Below, piece by piece: positions 1-9,930 of a DNA stretch of 64,000 nt. The number at the start of each line of letters is the position of its first letter. The stretch's first letter is position 1. Position numbers and translations under genes: made by a program. This DNA comes from Tritrichomonas musculus (lineage: Eukaryota; Parabasalia; Tritrichomonadida; Tritrichomonadidae), in contig JAPFFF010000057.1 in the NCBI GenBank assembly GCA_039105265.1, positions 928,501 to 992,500 on the forward strand, given 5' to 3'. The notes beneath the pieces were generated by a model. The model made no database searches, was not told the DNA's origin, and saw nothing but the letters and a program-made list of their open reading frames with translations.

Positions 1-2028
1 TGTCAAGATTCATTAATTAAAAGTTTGATTAATGACATCTTTTTACCTTCATTGAATAGCAAATGTGTTTCTTCATTATGTGGACTATTTCATGCTTATG
101 CATCCAACAATGTTGCTTTACTTTCTATTCTCAGCATTATTTCACAATGCTTCAGTGATATTTATGATAAATGTATCGGTTATGCACCTCCTTCTTTGCT
201 AAAAGTGATGTATGATTTGATTGTAATATTGACCAAAATGAGCGACATAAAAGGCTTTAAAGAAAACTTCTTTGAAACTTGTGGTAACAACTTAATTAAT
301 ATCGTTTTATCACCTGAATTACGATGTGATCCGATTCTTCTTTGGAATGTTTCTAAATTTTTTAAAAACTTTTCAAGTCTGCCAATTAGAGTGACACAAA
401 TAATTGGTTTCATGATTATTTCAAGTAATGAAAAAAATCTAACCGCTGCCATTTCATTATGTTCTAAGTTCTCATATGAAGAACTACAAGATCTGAATCA
501 ATTAATTCTAAGTATATTTGATAAAGAACTTAAAAATGAAAAAAGACAATCAATCATAATGGTTTTTATTAACTATTCACCTTCAATTCTTGAGAAAAGA
601 AAATCACAAATGTATTCAATTTTGAAAGGCCTATTGAAAAAGTTCCAAGTTCAAAAGAATGAGAAAATCATCGACTTGATGGCATTGATAATGAATAAGT
701 TGGCGCCCGAAAGGAAAGACTTTAACGACATGGTTTTTTCCGATGGAAAATTGACAGAAATTCCACCGCACATCAAGCAAAAGAATCCGTCATTTTGGAA
801 TCTCTTTGAGAAGTACATGGATTCAATATTGAGTCTAATGAATGACGATCCTTTCTATCTAAACAAATTCACCTTTCTTTTAGGTTATCCTGAACTGATC
901 AGCTTCAAAATGCGCTCGTTATTATTCCGAAAGACGATGAAAGAAATGATCGACGCTGAAGACTTTCTTCAAATTCACGTTGACACAGAAGACATATTGA
1001 ATTCATCGTATCGTTGTCTCATTGATGAGATCAAACCGAACCTTCTGAAAAAGTTGTATGTCATTTTTAACGATAGCAAATCGACCATTGATTTTGGCGG
1101 TCCTACACGCGAATGGATGTCGAAATTAGCCAAAGAAATTTTCAATGCAAAATACGGTTTGTTCGATTGTTCAAAGAATATGACATACCAGCCAAGTAGC
1201 GCTTCTTACGTGCAACCCGAAAGTCTCGAGCATTTCAGATTTGCCGGGATTTTCGTTGCTCGTGCGTTAATTGAAGGTCAATGTATTGATGCGCATTTGA
1301 CACCTTCTTTCATCAAGCAAGTTCTTCACCAAAAACTGGTCCTCAAAGACCTGGAAGACGTCGATGAGCAGCTTTTTAATAGCTTGACCTGGCTGCTTGA
1401 AAATGACGTTGAAAATCTCGATATGTACTTTGAAATAGACTCTGAAGAATTCGGCGTCCATAACACGATTCCGTTGAAAGAAAATGGAAGTGAAATAAAA
1501 GTGACAAATGAAAATAAAAACGAATTTGTCGAATTGAATTTTCAATACGTGCTTCGTACGAAGATTAAAGATCAGATCGATGCTTTTCGTGAAGGTTTCG
1601 AATATCTGATTAATAATGAGAAAATTAGATGCTTCACACCTAAAGAATTCGATTTGCTGGTATGCGGAGTAACTGATTTCGACGTAAATGATTTTATCGA
1701 AAATACTGTATTCGAATATCCGTATTCTGCTGAGTCACCCGTTATTAAAATGTTCTTTAAGGTATTAAAAAGTTGGGATAATGAAAAATTATCAAAATTG
1801 CTCAATTTTATGACTGGATCTTCTAGAATTCCTGCAAATGGATTCAAGGAATTTGTGGAAATTACTGGATTTCCGCTGAAAATTGCAGCTGGAGGTGATG
1901 AAAATTGCCTTCCTCAAACTCATACTTGTTTTAATACGATGGATCTGCCTTCTTATACAAATGAAGAAGATTTACGAAATAAGTTGCTTTTGGCAATTCA
2001 AGAATGTAATACATTTGGTTTAATATAA
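1..2028 (+). CDS. HECT-domain E3 ubiquitin ligase, 5' end outside the window
   Basis: Transfers ubiquitin from an E2 to substrates through a catalytic cysteine thioester. The frame is open from base 1 with no stop, and the first ATG-like start near base 25 is only a TTG, so the gene begins upstream of the window. The first half is helical and repeat-like with no recognisable domain. The last ~330 residues are a HECT domain: the motif DFGGPTREWM at about 1090-1120, the segment LEHFRFAGIFVARAL, and the C-lobe motif PQTHTCFNTMDLPSY, whose cysteine codon lies at 1927-1929. That cysteine is 33 residues from the C-terminus, as usual for active HECT ligases. The family is certain; the subfamily (UPL/HUWE1/TRIP12-like) cannot be told. 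A 28-base A run follows the stop after 8 bases. Confidence 0.93.
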   Translation, partial: CQDSLIKSLINDIFLPSLNSKCVSSLCGLFHAYASNNVALLSILSIISQCFSDIYDKCIGYAPPSLLKVMYDLIVILTKMSDIKGFKENFFETCGNNLINIVLSPELRCDPILLWNVSKFFKNFSSLPIRVTQIIGFMIISSNEKNLTAAISLCSKFSYEELQDLNQLILSIFDKELKNEKRQSIIMVFINYSPSILEKRKSQMYSILKGLLKKFQVQKNEKIIDLMALIMNKLAPERKDFNDMVFSDGKLTEIPPHIKQKNPSFWNLFEKYMDSILSLMNDDPFYLNKFTFLLGYPELISFKMRSLLFRKTMKEMIDAEDFLQIHVDTEDILNSSYRCLIDEIKPNLLKKLYVIFNDSKSTIDFGGPTREWMSKLAKEIFNAKYGLFDCSKNMTYQPSSASYVQPESLEHFRFAGIFVARALIEGQCIDAHLTPSFIKQVLHQKLVLKDLEDVDEQLFNSLTWLLENDVENLDMYFEIDSEEFGVHNTIPLKENGSEIKVTNENKNEFVELNFQYVLRTKIKDQIDAFREGFEYLINNEKIRCFTPKEFDLLVCGVTDFDVNDFIENTVFEYPYSAESPVIKMFFKVLKSWDNEKLSKLLNFMTGSSRIPANGFKEFVEITGFPLKIAAGGDENCLPQTHTCFNTMDLPSYTNEEDLRNKLLLAIQECNTFGLI

Positions 2029-2031
2029 TTG

Positions 2032-2065
<34 letters not shown>

Positions 2066-2616
2066 TTTTTTCCTCATGATTTTTTATATTACAATTTCTG
2101 AAGCTTATAAGATTTTGTATTTAAAATAATTTTATCTTAGTGAAATTATAATTTAAATTAAAAATGATTGTATTTATTAGATATTTGATTATATTTTTAT
2201 TAAAATTTTACTTTAATAATAAATAAATTCAATTATTTATAAATATGTTTTAATTTTAATTTCCATTTTATTCTTTAAAAATCAAATTCCTTTGAAATTT
2301 AATAATTTTAATATTTTAATATATATATCTATTTTCATATTTTATTTTATTTAATATATCATAAATAATCATAAATATATAAATTATAATTAATTAATAC
2401 AAATAATCTAATATATAAAAAAATAAACATATTTTTTGTGTATTTATTTTGAAATATAACACAAATTTTGAATTGCATGTTGATCAAGTTTGATGTAAAA
2501 TTTTAAAAAATTTTCCCTGAACTTTTTGACTTACAAAAAAACGTTTTCTATGAAAATTTTCAATGAAAATTTTCAATGAAAATTTTTCGAAATCATTTTT
2601 ATTTTTATATAAACTC
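2029..2616. other. Intergenic, with A28 tract and 13-bp triplication
   Basis: AT-rich gap. It opens with a run of 28 A at 2037-2064. At 2550-2588 a 13-bp unit beginning ATGAAAATTTTCA is repeated three times; each copy carries an ATG, and the three ATGs (2550, 2563, 2576) fall in three different frames. TCATTTTT at 2593-2600 resembles the trichomonad initiator element (Inr, TCA-pyrimidine) and sits 24 bases before the ATG at 2617. No other gene is visible. Confidence 0.6.
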
Positions 2617-3216
2617 ATGTATCAAAGATCACAAGCACAATCCAAAAAGAACAGCAAATTCCAAATTAGTTCGAAACTCTTAAAGAGTTCTGGAAACAAA
2701 GAGCTCACAGTAATACTCGATCTTGATAACACCTTAATCTCCTCTTTTGATTTGCAACAAAGCCCTAATATTTGCGATTTTTTATTTACTTTACCAAATG
2801 GAGATCAAATGTCAAAGATAGGCGTAATCAAGAGACCAGACGTTGACTTATTTTTAATGACACTTTCCAAATTTGCGACAATTTACCTTTTTACAGCTGC
2901 AACCAAAGAATATGCATCCGAAATAATCAGACAAATTGACCCAATTGGAATATACTTTACAAAAGTTTTTACTCGCGAACACTGCACCAAAGAAAACGAA
3001 AAAAAATTAAAGAAAAATTATTCAATTTGCGGAACAAACATGTCAAGAACATTAATTGTTGACGACATCCCAGAAAATTTCAAAGATTACTCTTGCAATG
3101 GCATCCCAATAAAACCATTTAGAGGCGCAGTTAATGATGATGGTTTGTCTCAAGTATTCCAACAAATCATCTATCTTTCAGGCTTTTCTGACGTTCGCCG
3201 CGGCTTTCGTATTTGA
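2617..3216 (+). CDS. FCP1/SCP-like small CTD phosphatase (NIF/HAD family)
   Basis: Predicted Mg-dependent phosphatase of the HAD superfamily, related to enzymes that dephosphorylate the RNA polymerase II C-terminal domain. The signature DLDNT (DxDxT, residues 35-39 from the chosen start) provides the nucleophile and acid aspartates. The middle has the family segment RPDVDLFL, and the C-terminal half has LIVDDIPENF followed by GIPIKPFRG, matching the SCP/Dullard core. The protein is about 199 residues, the size of a lone catalytic domain. I prefer the ATG at 2617 because an Inr-like TCATTTTT lies 24 bases upstream; an in-frame ATG at 2563 would add 18 residues encoded by a simple triplicated 13-mer. 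The substrate is inferred from the family only. Confidence 0.85.
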   Translation: MYQRSQAQSKKNSKFQISSKLLKSSGNKELTVILDLDNTLISSFDLQQSPNICDFLFTLPNGDQMSKIGVIKRPDVDLFLMTLSKFATIYLFTAATKEYASEIIRQIDPIGIYFTKVFTREHCTKENEKKLKKNYSICGTNMSRTLIVDDIPENFKDYSCNGIPIKPFRGAVNDDGLSQVFQQIIYLSGFSDVRRGFRI

Positions 3217-3726
3217 AAAAAAAAAAAAAAAAAAAAAAAAAGTATTATTTCATGCGATATTATTAGCGAATATAAATATATATATATATATATATATAAA
3301 TCGGAATTGGAGGGTTCATTTTTAAAATAGTCTTTATTGAATAATTCTATTTTAATAAAGCTTTTTCAATTATTAAAATTATTGATTTATTTTTTCTTCT
3401 TTTCTAAAAAAAAAATCTTTGCTTTGAGCTTTAGTTATGAGATTAAATTTAACCAAGCTTTCATCAAAACGTAATTCTAAAGCAAATGAAGATATTTTAA
3501 TCTATAATAATTAAATGTGTTGAATTCTTCTTTCTATCTTATATTAAAAGTTAAATTTCTTTTCATTTTTAGAATTTGTTTTCTTTATAAAGAAAAGCAT
3601 TTGGTCGATGAAATTTTATGATTTGAAATGAAAAAAAAAAGCAAAGAAGAACAACTCTAAAATAAAACTATAAATTGGTATTTATATAATACATGTATAT
3701 ATATAAAACAAATTGGTGTAATAAAA
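3217..3726. other. Intergenic between phosphatase and RNase H2A
   Basis: A run of about 26 A starts at the last base of the phosphatase stop codon (3216-3241), followed by a TA dinucleotide run around 3275-3298. The rest is AT-rich with no open frame or repeat that I recognise. The flanking genes converge here, so this is shared 3' sequence. Confidence 0.5.
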
Positions 3727-4518
3727 TTAATCTAAAAGAGCTGATCGAAGATATCTTCGTGAAAAGTAAGATGAATCAACGGGTGGCTTTTTAACTGTTT
3801 CAAAGTCCGCTTCAGCCTTTTTTTTCTCTATTATTTTTTTAGAAGAATCCCATGAAAAACGCGTAATTGATGGAAAACAAAAAACAGGATCAAAGTTATC
3901 TTCTAGCCAGATTTTTGTTTGCCCATTGGGATATCCAGAACCATAATCCCTTGGAAAATCAATTCCTTTCTCTTCAAATTGGAAATTTTCTAATATCTCG
4001 TCTCTGGTAACTTTTGCGTTTATTGAGGCTGCTCCAACTGACTTGAAAAGTGAATCTGCTTTTTTTGATACTTTGATCTTAATTTTTGGGAAAAAATTTT
4101 GAAGTTTATCTTGATATTTTTCTGGAGGACCAACTGTATCAACGAATACTTTTTGAACGTTAAGATTTGCATCAACGGCACTTTGTATAAGCATTCTTGC
4201 GGCATCGTGGCTCATTTCATTTAAATTGATTGGATCTGTAGCTAACATTTTCGCACTTATCTCGACTGCAGATAAAATTCTTGTTGAAAAGCCGATTGGT
4301 AATTTTTTCATATCCTCTAATATTTCTTTACGTTTTTCAGGCGTTAATGCCTTGGAGTCATCTACTTCGCAGGGCCATTCATATCCAACTTGGGCAAATG
4401 CGCATGAATATACCATTGGCCCAAGAATAGGACCACGGCCAGCTTCATCAATACCCATTTCAAGAGGTACATCTTTTAATTCATCAGGAAAAGAAATTTC
4501 AGCACCACTCCATTTCAT
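3727..4518 (-). CDS. RNASEH2A: Ribonuclease H2 catalytic subunit A
   Basis: Cleaves the RNA strand of RNA-DNA hybrids and single ribonucleotides in DNA, in the nucleus. The 263-residue protein shows the full type-2 RNase H signature: GIDEAGRGPILGPM (D24, E25), DDSKALTPEKR, FVDTVGPPEKYQ (D127) and KADSLFKSVGAASINAK (D155), giving the four acidic catalytic positions. The eukaryotic C-terminal motif YGSGYPNGQTKIWL and a PSITRFSWDS segment follow. Length is close to the human subunit (299). The ATG at 4516-4518 is the first in frame. In eukaryotes the enzyme works as a trimer with subunits B and C, neither of which is in this window. No sign of damage. Confidence 0.96.
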   Translation of the reverse strand: MKWSGAEISFPDELKDVPLEMGIDEAGRGPILGPMVYSCAFAQVGYEWPCEVDDSKALTPEKRKEILEDMKKLPIGFSTRILSAVEISAKMLATDPINLNEMSHDAARMLIQSAVDANLNVQKVFVDTVGPPEKYQDKLQNFFPKIKIKVSKKADSLFKSVGAASINAKVTRDEILENFQFEEKGIDFPRDYGSGYPNGQTKIWLEDNFDPVFCFPSITRFSWDSSKKIIEKKKAEADFETVKKPPVDSSYFSRRYLRSALLD

Positions 4519-4853
4519 TTTTTTAGCGCCAATATTGAAAAGATTTTTTTACGTTATACAAATTTGAATTATATAAACAAAAAGTTCATTTAAAATGATA
4601 TATTTATATTTACAGGGTTTAATAATAACTTTTTTCACAAAATAAATTAATAAAATTTATAAACATTTTTTTAAATATATATATATATAATTAAAAAAAA
4701 ATATCATTCAAAATAATCGAATTTTTATATTTAATATTATATCATGAAGTGATGTATAAAAAAAAAAAAAGAAGAAGAAGAAAATTAAGGCATTCTATAA
4801 GAAATTTACTCTATACAAAAACAATCTAAGAAAAAAAAAATAAAAAAAAATAA
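4519..4853. other. Intergenic, nothing recognised
   Basis: AT-rich gap of 335 bases with short A runs, a purine stretch near 4765-4790 and a TA run near 4676-4690. No gene, RNA or inverted repeat seen. Confidence 0.5.
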
Positions 4854-7844
4854 TTAAGATGATAATAACGATTGAATATATTGGCTTGACTCCGCATGAT
4901 CACTCAATACTGACATTATATGATCATTCAAAGAAACGTCAGGGAATTTGTTATTAAAGTTGCTAATTAAATTTTTAAATAAAGCCAGCAGCTGTTCATG
5001 TTGCTCGTCAGATAGTCCGTACATAATTTGCGCGTAGCACTGATGCATGAAGTACCTGATGACTGCGTCCAAGAGAGCGAGGACCAGCTGGCACGGAAGA
5101 TCATTCAAGTGGCTATTCACAAAAGTGAAGAATTCAGCGAGGAACAACTTCATCAAATTTTTCCCGTTAATTGGAAAAACAACGAAAATGCCAGGCAGCA
5201 AAGGCGCCACCATTTCGAACTGTTTTGGGTTATGGTTGAAAGCCGAAAGCAAGAACAATGAGAAAGCGCATCTAGAAGATAACTGGGAGAGACCGTCTGA
5301 AGGCTGACTAAATAAAGACAGAGCCAAATCCAAATATTTCTGAAACAAAGAAGGATTGAGCTTTGAAATTTGAGTGATGACGATAAACAATTCTGAGCGA
5401 CAATCAATGTACGTTAAACCTTTTTCAATTAAGCTATCGACGGTTTTGACAATGGTCTCCAATTCATTTTCATTGCAGTAATTGTGCATCAGCATGAAGT
5501 CGAAACATCGCATGAGATACAGTTCCGCCGACTGCTGATTTTTCAAGAAAAGTGGCATGAACACATGACTTAAGAAAAAGTGGCCATAGTCATTTTTACA
5601 AATGACAAACACCTTCATCAATACCAGCAAAGAAGAGAAGATATTTCGAAGGAAAACAGGGTTAATTTTCGGAATGATTCTCAATGAATATTCCTTTGCC
5701 ATTATGTTCACTTTTTGAATGAAAATGTCATACCACTCAAGTGAAGTGTTCTTTCTTTTGGGCTTCACCAAATTCAGCAATGTGCAGCACAATGAATGGA
5801 ACGTTTGAAACGAATCAATAGAAACTTGAAAGCCGAAACTCAAACTTTTTAAAAAGTTTAGATGCAGATTCTGATCAGGTATCTTGTACAGCCACCTAGA
5901 CATGTTGCTCACAGTGATGCAATAGAAATTTAGGATAGATTTAATATCAGGGTACTTTTTCTCATTCAATTTTGAATACATCTCATTGAATGACTCAATT
6001 CCCTCACTCGCTAAAGGGCATTCGATTCCATCTTTCTCAATGTAGAACTGGAATTGGTCAAAAAAAATGCAATCAGATATATCTTTATAAAACGGTTGAA
6101 GTAATTCAATTGCTCTTTGGCCCATGAACTTGCAGATCTCGACGAAGTCTTTTGACACATTTGTCAGCGTGTAGGACTTCTCTTTGTCGTTTTCCATCTC
6201 CTCAAAAGTGCACATGTTTATGAACGATTGGATGGCTGGCACTACAAACTCATTCAATTTGAGCGGGTTGTAATATGAGAAGTAAAAAAGAAGATTGGCC
6301 GAGGTTCCCCGAATCAGCAGATAGAGATAAAGTTGGTCGCACGAATTGTCGTCTTCAGGAATGACTGTGTCACTATTTGACAGCTGGAAAACAAACTGGC
6401 TTGACTGAGTGAATGTTGATATGATACTGTTTAATAGCTCGTCGTATTTGGAGCTGGTGACGTCATTGTCAAGCGTGTGGAAGATGAGTAAACTACTGAA
6501 AAAAATCGGATAAGAATCCGGTTGAAGATGCGGAAAAATCGTGATGATTCTGTCGAAGTACGTGGGCGATATCTCAATTAGTTGACAGCATTGAATAGCT
6601 TCATATTGAATGTCATTCATTTGAAATCGTACAATGGCATTCATAAAAAATTCAAAAAATTTGTCCGAATCATAAAAATTCAATTGATAAGTGGTCAGAA
6701 AAATTGTGAAGAAATAAAGAGCAGCTTTTACATTCTCAACACTGTTGAGACCTATCTTTAATATAAGATCAATGATTTGTGAGGTCTCACTGGGTATTTC
6801 TGGCGGAAAAAATGGTAGGAAATCTTTGATTAAAGTCAATCCTGCCAATTGCATCTGCGGATTTTCACTCGTTAAACAGATAATAAGGTTCCTCTCAAAA
6901 AGCTGATAAGCTAGAGGATCTTTGTATTTGGAAAGAAAGGAGAATATAATACCTGTATCATCAATATCTTCGTCTTCAATTTGATTGGCAAAGTATTTGT
7001 TGATTATCTCTTCAAGTTCTTGCTTTTGAACAAATTCGGAATGGTGGAAAATAAATTGAAATAAAATAGATTTCGTATGTGGATTAAAACTAACGCTATC
7101 GAATAAAAAAGTTCGTGCCATAATGTAAAATGGTTGCGCTAAATTGGTGTTGAGATTTATTAGGGCGGACCAAAAAGAACAGAATTTGTTTTCTCCTTGG
7201 ATAAGAGAATTGGATGCAATTTGTTGAATTACTTGGCAAATCTGTTGGTATTCATTTGGTATATTTTCTAACTTATCATAATGTTTTGTTAACGTGCAAA
7301 ATACACGAGTCGTAAGTATTTGATTATCGAAATTTGGGTAATTGATACTTGTTATAATAATATTAGTCTGTATTTGCCGAATTACTTCGTTGTACTTTGG
7401 ATACAGGTCAGCATTATAAAAGCGTATTGTAATGAAAAGGTAAAAGCAAAAAGGCGTGTAAATATTATCTTTTTCATATAAACTGAGATATAAAGGGATA
7501 TCTTCCCAGATTCCTTCGAATTTTGAAGCTGTATGATATACTATATCGGATAATGATCTAAATAAATCAATATCTTGAGTAGTTTGTACAGATAACAAAA
7601 GTTGTTCTGAGAATGTTTGAAAATTTTGTACAATTACGTCAAAATTATTTAATATTATGTGCTTAATTATGATTAATGATAGTTTTTTGTGCGTTAACTT
7701 CGTTAATTGCGCATATGCTTCGAAAAGCAGCATAAAAAAGTTGGGGTTAGTATTGATTTGCTCAAAAAAGAAGTCGTTTGCTTGTTTGTGAATCTGTGCA
7801 TTAGGAGATAAAAAGCAATCGAATTTCAAAGCAAATTCTTCCAT
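4854..7844 (-). CDS. Importin-beta/exportin-like HEAT-repeat protein
   Basis: A 996-residue, all-helical protein without catalytic motifs. The N-terminal ~110 residues have the pattern of an importin-beta N-terminal domain: an early helix (ANDFFFEQINTNPNFF) followed by a helix rich in Leu/Ile with KKLSLIIIKHIILNNF, where family members bind Ran. The rest reads as repeated amphipathic helix pairs typical of HEAT/ARM solenoids, and the length is that of nuclear transport receptors (900-1100). The start ATG at 7842-7844 has an Inr-like TCAGTTAC upstream on the minus strand. Its partner gene downstream is RNase H2A in the same direction. Function in nucleocytoplasmic transport is inferred; another HEAT scaffold is possible. 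Confidence 0.6.
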   Translation of the reverse strand: MEEFALKFDCFLSPNAQIHKQANDFFFEQINTNPNFFMLLFEAYAQLTKLTHKKLSLIIIKHIILNNFDVIVQNFQTFSEQLLLSVQTTQDIDLFRSLSDIVYHTASKFEGIWEDIPLYLSLYEKDNIYTPFCFYLFITIRFYNADLYPKYNEVIRQIQTNIIITSINYPNFDNQILTTRVFCTLTKHYDKLENIPNEYQQICQVIQQIASNSLIQGENKFCSFWSALINLNTNLAQPFYIMARTFLFDSVSFNPHTKSILFQFIFHHSEFVQKQELEEIINKYFANQIEDEDIDDTGIIFSFLSKYKDPLAYQLFERNLIICLTSENPQMQLAGLTLIKDFLPFFPPEIPSETSQIIDLILKIGLNSVENVKAALYFFTIFLTTYQLNFYDSDKFFEFFMNAIVRFQMNDIQYEAIQCCQLIEISPTYFDRIITIFPHLQPDSYPIFFSSLLIFHTLDNDVTSSKYDELLNSIISTFTQSSQFVFQLSNSDTVIPEDDNSCDQLYLYLLIRGTSANLLFYFSYYNPLKLNEFVVPAIQSFINMCTFEEMENDKEKSYTLTNVSKDFVEICKFMGQRAIELLQPFYKDISDCIFFDQFQFYIEKDGIECPLASEGIESFNEMYSKLNEKKYPDIKSILNFYCITVSNMSRWLYKIPDQNLHLNFLKSLSFGFQVSIDSFQTFHSLCCTLLNLVKPKRKNTSLEWYDIFIQKVNIMAKEYSLRIIPKINPVFLRNIFSSLLVLMKVFVICKNDYGHFFLSHVFMPLFLKNQQSAELYLMRCFDFMLMHNYCNENELETIVKTVDSLIEKGLTYIDCRSELFIVITQISKLNPSLFQKYLDLALSLFSQPSDGLSQLSSRCAFSLFLLSAFNHNPKQFEMVAPLLPGIFVVFPINGKNLMKLFLAEFFTFVNSHLNDLPCQLVLALLDAVIRYFMHQCYAQIMYGLSDEQHEQLLALFKNLISNFNNKFPDVSLNDHIMSVLSDHAESSQYIQSLLSS

Positions 7845-8680
7845 TTTGAGTTTTAAGGCAGAAGTAGAGTAACTGAAAAAAAAGTTCTGTTTTATATCTA
7901 TATATTGTAATATAAGAGTATATGAATTAAAATATTAATATTTGATAAATTAACTATACTAAATTTCCCGTCAGATGCCAAAATATTGATATTTTAATAA
8001 TTAGTATGATTTGAGAGAGGTACGGGTGCTAAAAAAATTTTTAAGGGGTTTTGATCACTTTTTTCTGTGAAAATATCTCCAAGTAAAATGAATAATAATA
8101 ACAAATAATAGTAAAAATTGAAACTAAAAATTAATATATATATGAGAAAATAGAAAATAATTTAAAAACAAAAGTATATCATGTTATTGCATCATAATTT
8201 ATTCGATATAACATAGCATGCTTAGATGAATAATTTCATTAAGTAAACAAGAAACTTGCGATGCCGTTTATAAACTATGATTTTTTAAAAAAAATACAAA
8301 TTCAATTACGATTGAGAATTCAAAAATTTTATCTTCTCATTTAATTTTTGAATTATCATTGAAAAAAAAAATATGTAATATATAATTAAATATTTAATAT
8401 ATAAGAAAAATTATTTTTTTATACTTACATTTTACATATTAAAAAACGAAAAGCTAGTTGTCAAAAGATAAAAACTTGTCTATCGGCAGAAAATAATTAT
8501 TTGATAAGTGAAAATGATAGAAAAGTGTTTTATATTTAAAAGATATAAATATTTTAATAGATTAATTTAGTTCTTAATTATATATATATCATATTTTTCA
8601 TATTTTAAAAAGTTTTTTTCAAGCGGAATGATGAAAAAAAGGCAATTTAAAAAAATGCACTTTTTTTAAATCGAGTCTAT
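7845..8680. other. Intergenic 5' to the importin-like gene
   Basis: AT-rich, no open frame of note. It contains the upstream region of the importin-like gene and runs to the left end of the pogo-like transposon. No repeat recognised. Confidence 0.5.
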
Positions 8681-8715
8681 ATATATACTCCACTCTCCCT
8701 ACAATTCAGCCATTT
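8681..8715 (+). repeat. Left terminal inverted repeat of pogo-like transposon
   Basis: 35 bp containing CTCCACTCTCCCTACAATTC; its reverse complement is found without mismatch at 11347-11381. Confidence 0.9.
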
Positions 8716-9365
8716 CTCGTTATTTTAAATACGTTTTTTCTCGTTATTTTTTATATTCAATTTTGAATTAAATTGAGAAGAAAATTTGATAGTAAAAATG
8801 AAAGTTAAAGTATTTTTTGAATATTTCAATGAATATCTAACAATAATAAATTTAAACCAAATATATAATATTTATATTTATTATTAATATTATATTTTAA
8901 ATATAAGTAAAAAATAAGAAGGTAAAAAAATTATTATTTTAATATTCTGATAAAGTTTAAAAGATTGTAGGATAATTCATACAAATTATTACTTTTATAT
9001 ATCATTACTTTTAATATTTATACTTAGAATTGGTTGAACTTGTAGTCCATTCAAAATTATTTGATCATATCTTAATGCTTGCTGTTTTTTTTAGGAAAAA
9101 AATTACTGATTGGAAATATATGATTGATCATAATAACAAATAAAGAGGCGAAATAGGCAAGTTCAAAAAAATTTGTATAAAATATCATCTTATTTGGAAA
9201 AATTCAGGTAAACTAAAGAACATAGCAATTATCTTAAGGTAGTTTCATGTTAAGTATAAATGAGAGATTTGTTTCCAATATTTTTTAGATCTGGTATATT
9301 TTGAATTAGAAACAAATCGAGATTTCCCAAAAAAGACGATCGAATTGCATTGAAATTAAATTTTG

Positions 9366-9805
9366 ATTTTGTTTGAAATATGAAGAGTAAATCTATATTT
9401 CAAAGCAACGTCCATTGAATAAAAATTCAATTGGATTGAAAAGAAATCTTTTCTTTTGTGAGAAAAATCATTACAAAAAAATTTGTTTTGTTTGAAATAT
9501 GAAGAGTAAATCTATATTTCAAAGCAACGTCCATTGAGTAAAAATTCAATTGGATTGAAAAGAAATCTTTTCTTTTGTGAGAAAAATCATTACAAAAGAT
9601 TTTGTTTTGTTTGAAATATGAAGAGTAAATCTATATTTCAAAGCAACGTCCATTGAATAAAAATTCAATTGGATTGAAAAGAAATCTTTTCTTTTGTGAG
9701 AAAAATCATTACAAAAAATTTTGTTTTGTTTGAAATATAAAGAGTAAATCTATATTTCAAAGCAACGTCCATTGAATAAAAATTCAATTGGATTGAAAAG
9801 AAACT
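9366..9805 (+). repeat. 119-bp tandem repeat, about 3.7 copies
   Basis: The segment GTTTGAAATATGAAGAG recurs at 9371, 9490 and 9609, and with one change at 9728, a spacing of exactly 119 bases each time. Units differ by only a few bases. The last copy is partial and decays after about 9805. The array lies inside the pogo-like transposon, between its transposase and left end, and is not a CRISPR: there are no variable spacers. Confidence 0.9.
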
Positions 9806-9930
9806 TTATTTTTTTGGAAAAAAATCGAAATTAAAACTTTCTTTTGTAATAAAAAACAACTGAAACCTCTAGTTTTTTAAAAATTTTCCGTAAAGAGTAA
9901 AAAAACAAAAAAACTTGTGAATGATATAAA

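Noticed and set aside
2037-3241. Processed retrogenes, judged from A runs after stop codons
   Set aside because: The HECT gene extends beyond the window, no target duplications are seen, and A/T runs are common everywhere here.
9366-9805. Possible CRISPR-like array
   Set aside because: Units of 119 bp are repeated whole with no unique spacers, and this is eukaryotic DNA.
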